A stretch of 64,000 bases of DNA from Neptunitalea lumnitzerae (GCF_027924185.1 NZ_BRVO01000002.1:496001-560000), one strand, 5' to 3'. Shown: positions 25,121 to 34,604, counted from the first letter of the stretch. Translations and numbers: made by a program. The notes: generated by a model not told the origin, from the letters alone.

Positions 25121-26521
25121 CTATTTTACTTTTACAATTTGTGCCATTAGTTCAGCTTCTGAAACTAACTTGTCATTTGCATAGGCATAAGCTTGCATAT
25201 GACATATTCCTCTTCTAATAGGAGAAATAAGGTCACATTTAAAAATTATGGTATCTCCTGGTAAAACTTGTTGTTTAAATTTCACCTTATCCATTTTCAT
25301 GAAATACGTTAAATAGTTTTCAGGATCTGGCACAGAACTAAGTACTAAAATACCACCAGTTTGAGCCATTGCCTCTACTTGTAATACACCAGGCATAACA
25401 GGTGCATCAGGGAAGTGACCAACAAAGAAAGGCTCGTTCATAGTAACATTTTTAACACCTACTACACTACTATCTGTTAACTCAAGAATTTTATCTACTA
25501 ATAAAAACGGAGGTCTGTGAGGTAACATTTTCATGATTTGTGTTATATCCATTAAAGGCTTAGCACTTAAATCATATTTAGGCACATTATTACGTTTTTC
25601 CAACTTAATAATTTTTGCCATTTTTTTAGCAAACTGAGTGTTAATAAAGTGTCCTGGTTTATTAGCAATCACTTTACCTCTAATTCTAACACCAATTAAA
25701 GCTAAGTCACCAATTACATCTAATAATTTGTGTCTTGCAGCCTCATTAGGGTAATGTAACGTTAAGTTATCTAAAATACCATTAGGCTTTACCGAAATAC
25801 TATCTTTATCAAAAGCTACTTTTAGCTTTTCCATAGTATTTTCAGAAAGTTCTTTATCTACGTAAACAATAGCATTATTAAGGTCTCCACCTTTAATTAA
25901 GCCATGTTCTAATAACATTTCTAATTCATGAAGGAAACTAAAAGTTCTTGCATCGGCAATTTCACTTTTAAATTCATCCATTTTCTTGATAGATGCATTT
26001 TGAGTACCTAAAACTTTAGTACCAAAATCTACCATAGTAGTAACTTGATAATCATCAGAAGGAATAATAGTTATTTCACTACCCGTTTCTTCATCTGTAT
26101 ATGAAATTACATCTTTAACAATATACTCTTCTCTAGGTGATTCCTGTTCTAAAATTCCTGCTTCTTCAATAGCTTCTACAAAAAACTTAGAAGAACCATC
26201 CATAATAGGAGGCTCAGAGGCGTTCAGCTCAATTAAAACATTATCAAGATCCATACCCACAAGTGCTGCAAGTACATGCTCACAAGTTTGTATTTTCACC
26301 CCAAATTTCTCAAGTACAGTACCTCTTTGGGTATTAATAACGTAACTTACGTCTGCTTCAATTTTAGGAGCACCTTCTAGATCTACTCTAACAAATACAA
26401 ATCCATGATTTTCTGGAGCTGGTTTAAATGTTAGGGTTACTTCATTTCCTGTATGTAATCCAACTCCTTTAAGGGTTGTTTCTTTTGCAATTGTTTTTTG
26501 GTTTAAAGCCAAACTACTCAT
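25121..26521 (-). CDS. lpxC-fabZ: Bifunctional LpxC deacetylase / FabZ dehydratase
   Basis: A 466-residue fusion known from Bacteroidota. Residues 1-310 are LpxC, the zinc enzyme that deacetylates UDP-3-O-acyl-GlcNAc, with zinc-site histidine in CEHVLAALVG near residue 80 and further His/Asp residues near 235-245. Residues 320-466 are FabZ, a hot-dog-fold 3-hydroxyacyl-ACP dehydratase, with HRPPFLLVDK and the catalytic region GHFPDAPVMPGVLQVEAMAQ. The fusion joins the committed lipid A step to a fatty-acid step that competes for the same 3-hydroxyacyl-ACP. Its ATG overlaps the lpxD stop by one base (TAATG). Confidence 0.97.
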   Translation of the reverse strand: MSSLALNQKTIAKETTLKGVGLHTGNEVTLTFKPAPENHGFVFVRVDLEGAPKIEADVSYVINTQRGTVLEKFGVKIQTCEHVLAALVGMDLDNVLIELNASEPPIMDGSSKFFVEAIEEAGILEQESPREEYIVKDVISYTDEETGSEITIIPSDDYQVTTMVDFGTKVLGTQNASIKKMDEFKSEIADARTFSFLHELEMLLEHGLIKGGDLNNAIVYVDKELSENTMEKLKVAFDKDSISVKPNGILDNLTLHYPNEAARHKLLDVIGDLALIGVRIRGKVIANKPGHFINTQFAKKMAKIIKLEKRNNVPKYDLSAKPLMDITQIMKMLPHRPPFLLVDKILELTDSSVVGVKNVTMNEPFFVGHFPDAPVMPGVLQVEAMAQTGGILVLSSVPDPENYLTYFMKMDKVKFKQQVLPGDTIIFKCDLISPIRRGICHMQAYAYANDKLVSEAELMAQIVKVK

Positions 26522-27540
26522 TATTTCGATTGTTTTTCTAATTTATTTACTGTTGAGGCTAATTTTGGTAAATTCTTAAACAACACATAAGATTTACTAA
26601 AATCTGCATAATTTAAAGCCGGAGATCCTTGTAAAGACGTTCCATCTTTTACATTTCCAATCACACCTGATTGCGCTTGAATCTTCACATTATTACCAAT
26701 AGTAATATGCCCTACAATACCTACTTGCCCACCAATCATACAATTCTTTCCAATTTTTGTAGAACCCGCAACACCTGATTGGGCTGCTATCACGGTATTT
26801 TCACCAATTTCTACATTATGTGCTATTTGTATCTGATTATCTAGCTTCACTCCTCTTCTAATAATAGTAGAACCTAATGTAGCTCTATCAATAGTGGTAC
26901 CTGCTCCAACATCTACATAATCTTCTAAAATCACATTTCCTGTTTGAGGAACCTTGGTAAATTCTCCGTTCTCATTAGGTGCAAAACCAAAACCATCGGC
27001 CCCTATAACAACACTACTATTTATAACACAGTGGTTACCAATAACAGTCTCAGAATATATTTTAGAACCTGCAAAAATGATTACATTATCACCTATTGTT
27101 ACATTATCACCTATGTAAGCATTAGGATAAATTTTTACATTTTCACCTATTTTTACATTTTCACCTATATAAGTAAACGCCCCCAAATATACATTTTCTC
27201 CATAACTTGAAGATTCAGCTATAAAAATTGGAGATTCAATACCGGACTTATTATTTTTCACCTGATTGTAGTATTCTAATAATTTAGAGAATGCTTTATA
27301 AGCATCATCTACCTTAATCAGATTTGTAGTGATTTCTTTATCGTATTCAAAATTCTTATCTACAATAGTAGCTGAGGCTTTTGTGGTATATATATACTGC
27401 TTATACTTAGGATTCGCTAAAAAAGTTAAATCACCTTTTTTTCCTTCCTCAATTTTAGCCAAATTATATAGTTCCTCCTCTGGGTTACCTACTATTTCGC
27501 CTTCTAATAGGGCTGCTATTTGTTGTATGGTAAATTTCAT
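26521..27540 (-). CDS. lpxD: UDP-3-O-acylglucosamine N-acyltransferase LpxD
   Basis: A 339-residue LpxD that adds the second 3-hydroxyacyl chain in lipid A synthesis. The N-terminal domain (1-100) is followed by a hexapeptide beta-helix with the catalytic histidine in [10 protein letters not shown] near residue 237, and a C-terminal helix. It is the first gene of the cluster and overlaps lpxC-fabZ by one base. The bases upstream are A/T-rich with a weak TATTTTTT box on the minus strand; a clear promoter was not resolved. Confidence 0.95.
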   Translation of the reverse strand: MKFTIQQIAALLEGEIVGNPEEELYNLAKIEEGKKGDLTFLANPKYKQYIYTTKASATIVDKNFEYDKEITTNLIKVDDAYKAFSKLLEYYNQVKNNKSGIESPIFIAESSSYGENVYLGAFTYIGENVKIGENVKIYPNAYIGDNVTIGDNVIIFAGSKIYSETVIGNHCVINSSVVIGADGFGFAPNENGEFTKVPQTGNVILEDYVDVGAGTTIDRATLGSTIIRRGVKLDNQIQIAHNVEIGENTVIAAQSGVAGSTKIGKNCMIGGQVGIVGHITIGNNVKIQAQSGVIGNVKDGTSLQGSPALNYADFSKSYVLFKNLPKLASTVNKLEKQSK

Positions 27541-27680
27541 CAGCCCAAAATTAAAAAAAATACTAAAGAAATCGTTTTTAAAATAAATTATAAATAGTTT
27601 TAAGTATAAAAAAGATAAAGAATTGAGTGTTTTTAGGTATAATTAAACTTTTAAGCTCGTTAAATTAATAAGATTAAATT

Positions 27681-28205
27681 ATGAAAAAATCATATCCCGC
27701 AGCATTACCTCCTCCAAAAACCGATGTTACGTATTTATCTTCTGCTTTATATGAAGATGGTATTAATGTGTCTAATCAAAGTACTAGAAAACGCGTTATT
27801 GTTCCTCTTCACAAAAAAGAATCAGACACTTTACATAGAATGTTTAATGTGATGCAACCAGAAACGTATATAAGGCCTCATTACCATAAAAGAGAAAACA
27901 AATGCGAATCTGTTATTGTTTTAAAAGGTGCTATTTGCTTTATTACGTTTTCTTTAGAAGGTATTCCATTATCTTTTAAGAGAATAGAGGCTGGAACTGA
28001 ATATTTTGGTGTAGATCTAGAGCCTAATGTTATCCACTCATTTTTGGTACTCGAAAAGAATACCATTATATATGAAGTAAAACCAGGACCTTATATTAAA
28101 AGTAGTGATAAAGATTTTATGACTTGGGCACCAGAAGAAGGAACGGAAGAAAGTTTGTTATATTTGGAAAATTTAAAAAATGAAATGTTGGCTGTTAACA
28201 GTTAA
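27681..28205 (+). CDS. WbuC-family cupin metalloprotein
   Basis: A 174-residue single-domain cupin. The metal motif region RPHYHKRENKCESVIVLKG supplies two histidines and a glutamate, and VIHSFLVLE supplies the third histidine. The arrangement matches the WbuC family, whose genes are often near O-antigen or surface-polysaccharide loci but whose reaction is not established. It has no signal peptide, so it is cytoplasmic. It is divergent from lpxD and lies 30 nt before the SUI1 gene on the same strand. Confidence 0.8.
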   Translation: MKKSYPAALPPPKTDVTYLSSALYEDGINVSNQSTRKRVIVPLHKKESDTLHRMFNVMQPETYIRPHYHKRENKCESVIVLKGAICFITFSLEGIPLSFKRIEAGTEYFGVDLEPNVIHSFLVLEKNTIIYEVKPGPYIKSSDKDFMTWAPEEGTEESLLYLENLKNEMLAVNS

Positions 28206-28235
28206 CTACCCTAACTATTTTGAACTTTTAAGTAT

Positions 28236-28562
28236 ATGGATCTACAAGATCAGTTAAAAAAATTATTTCCAGACCATGAGGTACCGGAAGAAACAGTTGA
28301 AAATGATAAGAATGCCATCTGGATGCAAGATGAACCACTTCTTTGTAAATATGAAAAGAGAAAAGGTAAACCCCAAACTATTATCTCTGGATACAATGGT
28401 GCTACTGAGGATTTTAAAATTTTAGCCAAAGAATTAAAAACAACCCTTAGTGTTGGAGGAAGTTTTAAAAATGATGAAATCATTATCCAGGGAGATTATC
28501 GTGACAAAATCATGGAGCTATTGAAAAATAAAGGGTTTAAAGTGAAAAGGGTTGGCGGTTAA
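28236..28562 (+). CDS. SUI1/YciH-type translation factor
   Basis: A 108-residue protein with a C-terminal SUI1 domain (about 40-105), related to eukaryotic eIF1 and bacterial YciH. The motif LKTTLSVGGSFKNDEIIIQGDYRDKI is close to the eIF1 core, seen as K-T-T-L-S-V-G-G-S and the later Q-G-D. YciH-type proteins influence start-codon choice and initiation on unusual mRNAs. The gene is 30 nt downstream of the WbuC-like gene. Its presence is notable because several genes here appear to be leaderless, a kind of mRNA such factors can affect; that link is inference. Confidence 0.85.
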   Translation: MDLQDQLKKLFPDHEVPEETVENDKNAIWMQDEPLLCKYEKRKGKPQTIISGYNGATEDFKILAKELKTTLSVGGSFKNDEIIIQGDYRDKIMELLKNKGFKVKRVGG

Positions 28563-28588
28563 TAACTTAACCTCAATAAAATGTGAAT

Positions 28589-28642
28589 TTTTAGTTAAAA
28601 ATTTATACATTTAGCTTCCCTAACTAAAATTTTTAACTAAAA
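28589..28642 (+). repeat. 16-bp perfect inverted repeat upstream of the DUF1835 gene
   Basis: Arms 28589-28604 and 28627-28642 are exact reverse complements (core TTTTAGTTAAAAATTT). The 22-nt loop contains a -7-like box TACATTTA at 28606-28613. The right arm ends 2 nt before the ATG at 28645. Confidence 0.8.
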
Positions 28643-28644
28643 TT

Positions 28645-29562
28645 ATGAGTAAAACCCTTCACATTACAAATGGTGATGCCCTCACAGAACAGTTGTCGCA
28701 AACTTCTGTAAATGGCAGTATCATTACATGGCGCGAAATCTTGTGCGAAGGAAAAACTACCGTAGACGTAGGTAGTGAATCTTTTTGGAAAACAAGGTTT
28801 GATTACTTAAAAACCAATTACAAAACAACCAAGCAAACTTTTATTGAAAAAACTTTAAAAGAATACAGGAGGCTTTGTAACGAAAAACAGCAAGATGAAA
28901 TAGTGCTTTGGTTTGACAATGATTTATTTTGTCAAATAAATATGATTGCTGTTATAAGTTGGTTAAAGAAATTCAGAAAAGGAGTTCAGGTATCATTAGT
29001 TTCACCTAAAAAGCAATTTCAGTTTTTCTCTACTATGAATGCTGAACAGCTTGAAAAAATGTACCAGAAACGAATTGAGTTGACACAAGATGATATTGCT
29101 TCGGCAGACTATGTCTGGCAATTATACTGCAGTGACTCCCCTATTAGTTTACAAAATTTCTCTTCCTTTAATTCCTCTCAATTTAATTTTCTACAAGAAG
29201 CTATTCAAACCCACTTATCCAGATTTCCATCAATTTACAATGGCTTAAATTCTGTGGAAAATTTTGTTTTGAGTGAAGCCACTAAAAGAAAATTAAGCTC
29301 TAAAGAAGAACTTATTGTAATGTCATTAAAAAACCAAAAATCTTTTGGTTTTGGAGACTTACAATTTGAAAATATCATAGATAGTTTAAAACCTCTGTTT
29401 AAGTCGTTAAACCCGGTAACTTTATCTAAAAAAGGTAAAGAAGTTGTAGATGGTTCTACCAACTTCTATGCTGAGCTTAGAGATGATTATATTTTTTTAG
29501 GAGGAAGCCGTAAATATGACTTTTTGTATAATGATGGTACTGGTAAATTACTAAAATTATAG
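28645..29562 (+). CDS. DUF1835-domain protein
   Basis: A 305-residue cytoplasmic protein with an N-terminal DUF1835 domain: LHITNGDALTEQL at the start, then VLWFDNDLFCQINMI near residue 92. It ends in a C-terminal domain of the DUF3658 type. Members are widespread in Firmicutes and Bacteroidota, and their function is unknown. The gene has a long inverted repeat just upstream and lies 12 nt before the phosphorylase gene, so the two may be co-transcribed. Confidence 0.8.
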   Translation: MSKTLHITNGDALTEQLSQTSVNGSIITWREILCEGKTTVDVGSESFWKTRFDYLKTNYKTTKQTFIEKTLKEYRRLCNEKQQDEIVLWFDNDLFCQINMIAVISWLKKFRKGVQVSLVSPKKQFQFFSTMNAEQLEKMYQKRIELTQDDIASADYVWQLYCSDSPISLQNFSSFNSSQFNFLQEAIQTHLSRFPSIYNGLNSVENFVLSEATKRKLSSKEELIVMSLKNQKSFGFGDLQFENIIDSLKPLFKSLNPVTLSKKGKEVVDGSTNFYAELRDDYIFLGGSRKYDFLYNDGTGKLLKL

Positions 29563-29574
29563 TAGTTTTACTAT

Positions 29575-30441
29575 ATGATAAAAGAATCAGAACTTATATT
29601 AAACCCTGATGGAAGTATTTACCATTTAAACTTACTTCCTGAAGATATTGCTCCTACTGTTATTTCAGTAGGAGACCCTAAAAGGGTAGAAAGAATTTCT
29701 AGGCATTTTGACACTATTGAAGTTAAAAAGCAAAAAAGAGAATTTGTAACGCATACTGGCGTATTAAATGGTAAAAGACTTACCGTAATTGCTACTGGAA
29801 TAGGACCCGATAATATTGACATTGTTATAAATGAGTTAGATGCTTTAGTGAACATTGACTTAGATAACAGAACTGTTAAAGAAAAACTTACCTCACTTAA
29901 CATCATAAGAATTGGTACATCAGGCTCTTTACAGGAAGATATTCCTGTAGATAGTTATGTTTTAGCTAAATACGGATTAGGGCTTGATAACATGATTAGA
30001 TCTTACGATACTAAAGACATTACTGAAAAAGATGTTGAAGATGCCTTTATTGAACATACCGGATGGGATTTAGCAAAAGGGAGACCATCTGTAATTAAAG
30101 GAAGTGAAAAATTATTAAAAAAATTAAGTAGTGATAAAACGGTTACAGGTTTTACAGCTACTGCTCCTGGTTTTTACGGCCCACAAGGCAGAATTTTAAG
30201 ATTAGCTTTACAAGATGCTAGCTTAAACACTAAAATGGATAACTTTAACTTTAATGGTATTAAAGTTACTAACTTAGAAATGGAAACTTCTGCCATATAT
30301 GGACTTTCAAAACTTTTAGGCCATGAGGCATTATCTGCAAATACCATTATTGCCAATAGAGCAAATGGTACTTTTACAAAAGATCCTTACAAATCTGTAG
30401 ATGGTTTAATAAAATATATACTTTCTCAGCTAACCATTTAA
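29575..30441 (+). CDS. Nucleoside phosphorylase (uridine phosphorylase-like)
   Basis: A 288-residue PNP/UDP-family phosphorylase that splits a nucleoside with phosphate for base salvage. The phosphate-binding loop VGDPKRVERI is near residues 32-41, the IRIGTSGSLQ motif near 117-126, and NLEMETSAIYGL near 236 supplies the ribose-binding glutamate pair. The sequence is nearest to uridine phosphorylases, but it is longer, and the base specificity is not certain. It follows the DUF1835 gene by 12 nt, and a small 6-bp hairpin lies directly before its ATG. Confidence 0.85.
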   Translation: MIKESELILNPDGSIYHLNLLPEDIAPTVISVGDPKRVERISRHFDTIEVKKQKREFVTHTGVLNGKRLTVIATGIGPDNIDIVINELDALVNIDLDNRTVKEKLTSLNIIRIGTSGSLQEDIPVDSYVLAKYGLGLDNMIRSYDTKDITEKDVEDAFIEHTGWDLAKGRPSVIKGSEKLLKKLSSDKTVTGFTATAPGFYGPQGRILRLALQDASLNTKMDNFNFNGIKVTNLEMETSAIYGLSKLLGHEALSANTIIANRANGTFTKDPYKSVDGLIKYILSQLTI

Positions 30442-30465
30442 CACCAATTTAAAAATATTTTTTTT

Positions 30466-30494
30466 TATGCTTTGTATTTTTGATGCAAAGCATA
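30466..30494 (+). promoter_or_regulatory. Inverted repeat enclosing the ppk1 -7 box
   Basis: TATGCTTTG (30466-30474) and CAAAGCATA (30486-30494) form a 9-bp perfect inverted repeat. The 11-nt spacer begins with TATTTTTG (30475-30482), a full match to the -7 consensus. A repressor bound here would block transcription start; alternatively, it is a leader hairpin. Confidence 0.6.
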
Positions 30495-30504
30495 AAACTA
30501 ATAT

Positions 30505-32538
30505 ATGGGAATAGATATACAAGAAGAAGCTTATCTTCAAAGAGATATTAATTGGTTAAGATTTAATCACAGAGTTTTACAAGAAGCAAAAGATTTAAGA
30601 AACCCTTTATTTGAAAGAATAAAGTTTTTAGCCATTTTTTCATCAAACCTAGATGAGTTTTTTAAAGTTAGAGTATCTAATCTCAGACAGATAAAAAAAA
30701 TAGACAGACATACTAGAAAACGTCTGCATTTAAGACCTAACAAAACTTTAAAACAAATACTAAGTGAAGTAAATGAACAACAAATAGATTTTGGTGCTAT
30801 TTTCAATAATCAAATTATTCCTGAACTAGCCTCCAATAATATTTTCTTTTTAAGTTCTTCACAATACTCAAATGAGCAGATTGATTTTATTAATGCTTAT
30901 TTTAAAAAAGAAATCAATAAGTTAGAGGTATTGAATCCTGCTACGTTAACTCCTCATTTAGAAGATGGAGTTCTTTACTTTTCTATACTAACTACAGTAA
31001 ACCAACTTTATTTTGTAAAAATACCTACAGATAAAAGGTTTATACCATTACCAAACTCTAAAGACAATGAGTTTTACTATACTATGATAGATGATATAGT
31101 AACATATCAGGTAAACCTTTTATTTAAAGACAAAGAAATAGCAGAAATTGGAGAAATCAAACTCTCAAGAGATGCTGAATTATATTTAGACGAAGATTAC
31201 GAAGGCGCTTTAGCTGAACAAATTTATGATGCCCTAAAACAAAGAGATGTAGGACAACCTACTAGATTACTTTATGATGCTTCTATTTCTAAGGAACATA
31301 GAAAATTATTGAGACATACACTACACATAGGTAAAGTAGATTTAATGCCCGGAGGGAAATATCATAATTTTAGTGATTTCATGAGTTTTAAAAATCCTAC
31401 TTCTAACAAGGAATTAGAATTTGAAGATCAACCTAATTTAGATCACCCTACCCTATCAAAATCAAAAGACTATTTTAAAACAATATCAGAAAAAGACCAG
31501 TTAGTACATTTCCCGTACCAAAAGTTTGATTATGTATCCAAATTAATGGAACAGGCTGCTTCTGACCCAAATGTTACACACATTAAAATTTCTTTATACA
31601 GAATTGCGAAGACATCTGCTTTAAATACAGCATTACTTAAAGCTGTAGAAGCAGGTAAAGATGTTACAATTTTTATTGAAGCACAAGCCAGATTTGACGA
31701 AGCCAATAATATTAAATGGGGTAAGGCTTTTAGCGATAAAGGAGCTAATGTTATTTATAGTATACCAAACATAAAAGTACACAGTAAAATTTTCTTAATT
31801 AAACGTTTAGAAAATAATATTAGCAAAGGTTATGCCTATATAAGTACCGGTAATTTCAATGAGAACACATCTAAAATATATGTAGACCATGGCATTTTTA
31901 CGGCAGAAAATAAGATTACTAGTGAAATAGAAAAAGTATTTGACGTTTTAGAACGTAAATTAATTATTCCTAAAAATAAACATATTCTAATATCTCCATT
32001 TAATACCAGATTGCAATTTAATACTTTAATAGATAATGAGATACAGAATGCAAGAGATGGAAAAAAGGCAAAAATAACAGCTAAAATGAATAGCTTGCAC
32101 GACAAAAGAATGATTCATAAACTTTATGAAGCATCAAATGCAGGTGTAGAAGTACGATTATTAATTAGAGGCTTTTGTTGCTTAGTACCAGAAACAAAAG
32201 GTTTAAGTGACCATATTTATATCACAAGTATTGTAGACAGATATTTAGAACATGGAAGAATTTATTGTTTTGAAAATGGTGGTAATGAAATTATGTTTGT
32301 TGGTTCTGCAGATTGGATGACCCGAAATTTAGATTACCGAATTGAAGTTTTAATACCAATAAAAGACACCGATATTTACAAAGAATTAAAACATATTTTA
32401 AATCTGCAACTAGATGATAATGTTAAAGCTAGAGTTTTAGATGCTAATTTTACTAATACCTATGTAGGTAACGATCAATCAGACCCAAAACTCCGATCTC
32501 AATATGAGATATATGATTACTTAAAAAATAAACTTTAA
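30505..32538 (+). CDS. ppk1: Polyphosphate kinase 1
   Basis: A 677-residue PPK1 that makes inorganic polyphosphate from ATP. The N-terminal helical domain starts with RDINWLRFNHRVLQEA, and the two phospholipase D-like catalytic domains carry the histidines: one in IKVHSKIFLI near residue 431 (the autophosphorylated residue in the family) and one in YLEHGRIYCF near residue 585. Length is normal for the family. No exopolyphosphatase is adjacent. A palindrome surrounds its promoter. The stop is separated by one base from the stop of the convergent DUF4870 gene. Confidence 0.95.
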   Translation: MGIDIQEEAYLQRDINWLRFNHRVLQEAKDLRNPLFERIKFLAIFSSNLDEFFKVRVSNLRQIKKIDRHTRKRLHLRPNKTLKQILSEVNEQQIDFGAIFNNQIIPELASNNIFFLSSSQYSNEQIDFINAYFKKEINKLEVLNPATLTPHLEDGVLYFSILTTVNQLYFVKIPTDKRFIPLPNSKDNEFYYTMIDDIVTYQVNLLFKDKEIAEIGEIKLSRDAELYLDEDYEGALAEQIYDALKQRDVGQPTRLLYDASISKEHRKLLRHTLHIGKVDLMPGGKYHNFSDFMSFKNPTSNKELEFEDQPNLDHPTLSKSKDYFKTISEKDQLVHFPYQKFDYVSKLMEQAASDPNVTHIKISLYRIAKTSALNTALLKAVEAGKDVTIFIEAQARFDEANNIKWGKAFSDKGANVIYSIPNIKVHSKIFLIKRLENNISKGYAYISTGNFNENTSKIYVDHGIFTAENKITSEIEKVFDVLERKLIIPKNKHILISPFNTRLQFNTLIDNEIQNARDGKKAKITAKMNSLHDKRMIHKLYEASNAGVEVRLLIRGFCCLVPETKGLSDHIYITSIVDRYLEHGRIYCFENGGNEIMFVGSADWMTRNLDYRIEVLIPIKDTDIYKELKHILNLQLDDNVKARVLDANFTNTYVGNDQSDPKLRSQYEIYDYLKNKL

Positions 32539-32539
32539 A

Positions 32540-32869
32540 TTATTTAATAATATTTAAGGATAAAGGATAGTTAGGCTCTTCTCCATTGTTTACCTTAATA
32601 GCATTTAATATAGGTAAAACAAAGCTCAATAGAGCAACCGCCATTATAACAACAACGCCTAATCCTAAAAACAACATTAATGGAATGGATGCTAAACTGT
32701 AAATACACATACTTATTTGAAAATTAAGTATCATTTTACCATGTTTATCCATTCCAAATATTTTATCTTTTTGAGTTAACCACAAAATTAATGGGACTAA
32801 AAAACTAGACAAAAGCTGACTTAAATGTGTTAAGACCAACAGGCTGTTATCTTCTCTCATTGCATACAT
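32540..32869 (-). CDS. DUF4870-family small membrane protein
   Basis: A protein of about 109 residues with three or four membrane segments (about 15-35, 48-68, 70-92). The pattern of DNSLLVLTHLSQLLSSFL, then HGKMILNFQIS, then a hydrophobic pair is typical of the DUF4870 family, whose function is not known. The ATG at 32869 or the fourth codon (MREDN) may be the start. It faces ppk1 tail to tail. Confidence 0.75.
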   Translation of the reverse strand: MYAMREDNSLLVLTHLSQLLSSFLVPLILWLTQKDKIFGMDKHGKMILNFQISMCIYSLASIPLMLFLGLGVVVIMAVALLSFVLPILNAIKVNNGEEPNYPLSLNIIK

Positions 32870-32937
32870 AATAGTTCATTTTTTTGATTCAACTTATTAG
32901 TCGTAAGAGTTTTAAAATGTTACAGCCTATAAATTGT

Positions 32938-33879
32938 CTAGTTATCTGATTGGTTGGAATTAGGCTGATTATTCCCTTTAATAGTCATAGGGTTAGTAAA
33001 ATTAATAGTTCTTATAGGGAATGGAATATTAATATCATTTGCATCAAAGGCTGACTTAATTAACATAATAGCTTTCCCCTTTGCTATATTAATATCCATT
33101 TGCTTTTTAGCAATAATCCAAAAGCGGAGTTCAAAATTTATAGAACTATCTCCAAATTCAGTGTAGAAAAACTGAACTTCAGAATTAGGTATATCATTAA
33201 AATTTTCTTTTATAACATTGGTAGTTACTTCTTCTACCAAGGAAAGATCAGATTCGTAACCTACTCCACAGGTTAAAATTACCTTTGCTGTTGTTGTAGA
33301 CGAAAAATTCTTTAACGTATTTTCTACTACTAACTTATTAGGTATATAAACATATTTATTATCAGGCTGTTTTAAAGTAGTATTTCTCAAATTGATATCT
33401 ACCACCTCGCCTACATAATCATTTGTGCTCACCCAATCCCCTATTTTTATATTATCTACCACAGACAACATAATACCAGAAAAAGTATTAGAGAGCGTAC
33501 CCTGCAATGCTAAACCAATAGCCAAACCAGCTACACCAGCACCTGCTAACATTGTGGTTAACACCTTATTAAGGTTCATTATACCTAATGCCAATATAAG
33601 CCCCACCACTATTACCACTACAGAAACAATTTTAGAGATCATTATTTTTACAGATCTCTGCATTTTTGTTCTGTGAAGTAGTTTTAAAATTAACTTACTT
33701 ATATAACCAGAAAGAAAAAAGGAAACCCCAAAAACTAAAACAGCTAATAAAAAATTGGGAAGACTTACAATTATAGAATCAAACCAACCTCCTAACTTCT
33801 CTTGAAGTTTATCCCAAGCAGTTTCAAGCTGCTCACTCATACTAAAATTCTTTTTATTATCGGCAAAAAGAAAATTCAT
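32938..33879 (-). CDS. Small-conductance mechanosensitive channel (MscS family)
   Basis: A 313-residue MscS-type channel that opens under membrane tension to release solutes during osmotic downshock. Three membrane helices cover about residues 35-140, the pore helix is glycine and alanine rich (GAGVAGLAIGLALQGTLSN), and the cytoplasmic beta domain and alpha/beta cage follow to about residue 290. The tail is Asn/Gln rich. The start may be the ATG at 33879 or the internal ATG at 33840, which would remove 13 residues. It is transcribed alone or after dps; a dps terminator lies between. Confidence 0.9.
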   Translation of the reverse strand: MNFLFADNKKNFSMSEQLETAWDKLQEKLGGWFDSIIVSLPNFLLAVLVFGVSFFLSGYISKLILKLLHRTKMQRSVKIMISKIVSVVVIVVGLILALGIMNLNKVLTTMLAGAGVAGLAIGLALQGTLSNTFSGIMLSVVDNIKIGDWVSTNDYVGEVVDINLRNTTLKQPDNKYVYIPNKLVVENTLKNFSSTTTAKVILTCGVGYESDLSLVEEVTTNVIKENFNDIPNSEVQFFYTEFGDSSINFELRFWIIAKKQMDINIAKGKAIMLIKSAFDANDINIPFPIRTINFTNPMTIKGNNQPNSNQSDN

Positions 33880-33937
33880 CTGGTATAGTTGTTAAGTTAT
33901 AAAGATGTTTTAAAATTAAATGATTTATGTTAAAATA

Positions 33938-33976
33938 AAAAACCTATTCCGTCTAATAACAACAGAATAGGTTTTT
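33938..33976 (-). terminator. Terminator of dps
   Basis: A 12-bp perfect stem (AAAAACCTATTC with GAATAGGTTTTT) around a 15-nt loop; the minus strand continues with T-rich sequence. Confidence 0.85.
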
Positions 33977-33994
33977 GTAGATATAATAAAAAAA

Positions 33995-34492
33995 TTACAT
34001 CTCTTGTTTTTCCATAGTTTGCGTAGAACGCTTTCTCCAAGCATCTAGCATCCAAGAAGTTTTTTCTAATTCTCTAATGTAAGCACCAATTAAATCAATG
34101 GTACCTTCATCATTAGCAGCATCTGCGCACTCTACTACTTTACGCATTTGTTTTAAAATAGCGCCATGATCTTCTAATAGTGCTTCAACCATTTTAACAT
34201 CAGATAAGTCTGTTTTAGATTCTTTGATATTTGAGATTTCTAAATACTCAGTCAAATTACTTACTGGTTGAAATCTTAAGGTTAAAATTCGCTCAGCAAT
34301 CTCATCAATTTTAGTTAGCGCATCATTATACATCTCTTCAAATTTTTCATGTAAATCGAAGAAATTATGACCAGAAATATTCCAATGGAAATTTCTAATT
34401 TTTTGATAATAAATATGGTAATCTGCTAACAAAACATTAAATTCAAAAATTGTTTTTGATGTTTTTTCTTTATCTAAATTCAAGTAATTCAT
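33995..34492 (-). CDS. dps: Dps-like ferritin-fold iron-storage/DNA-protection protein
   Basis: A 165-residue Dps protein, which forms 12-subunit shells that oxidise and store iron with peroxide. The ferroxidase residues are visible in NFHWNISGHNFFDLHEKFEEMYNDALTKIDE as the two histidines, the aspartate and the glutamate; only the pattern H-x11-H-x-x-x-D/E is quoted here. The ATG at 34492 gives the normal length; an upstream in-frame start at 34543 adds 17 residues that do not look native and overlap the promoter. It has a promoter and a terminator of its own. Confidence 0.92.
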   Translation of the reverse strand: MNYLNLDKEKTSKTIFEFNVLLADYHIYYQKIRNFHWNISGHNFFDLHEKFEEMYNDALTKIDEIAERILTLRFQPVSNLTEYLEISNIKESKTDLSDVKMVEALLEDHGAILKQMRKVVECADAANDEGTIDLIGAYIRELEKTSWMLDAWRKRSTQTMEKQEM

Positions 34493-34512
34493 AGTATTTT
34501 TTTTTGTTTCTC

Positions 34513-34543
34513 TAAAATTACAACAGACACTAGCAAAAGTCAA
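34513..34543 (-). promoter_or_regulatory. Promoter of dps
   Basis: On the minus strand TTG (34543 to 34541), 20 nt, then TAATTTTA (34520 to 34513), 7 of 8 matches to TAnnTTTG. The ATG follows after 20 nt. Confidence 0.5.
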
Positions 34544-34604
34544 TCATTTTAAGAATGTTTAGCATGCGTTTAACAGTCCCTTAAAATTTGATTTCACTAC
34601 TTTT

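Noticed and set aside
29559-29574. Six-bp hairpin ATAGTA-GTTT-TACTAT directly before the nucleoside phosphorylase ATG
   Set aside because: It is short and AT-only, so it is too weak to claim as a regulatory element.
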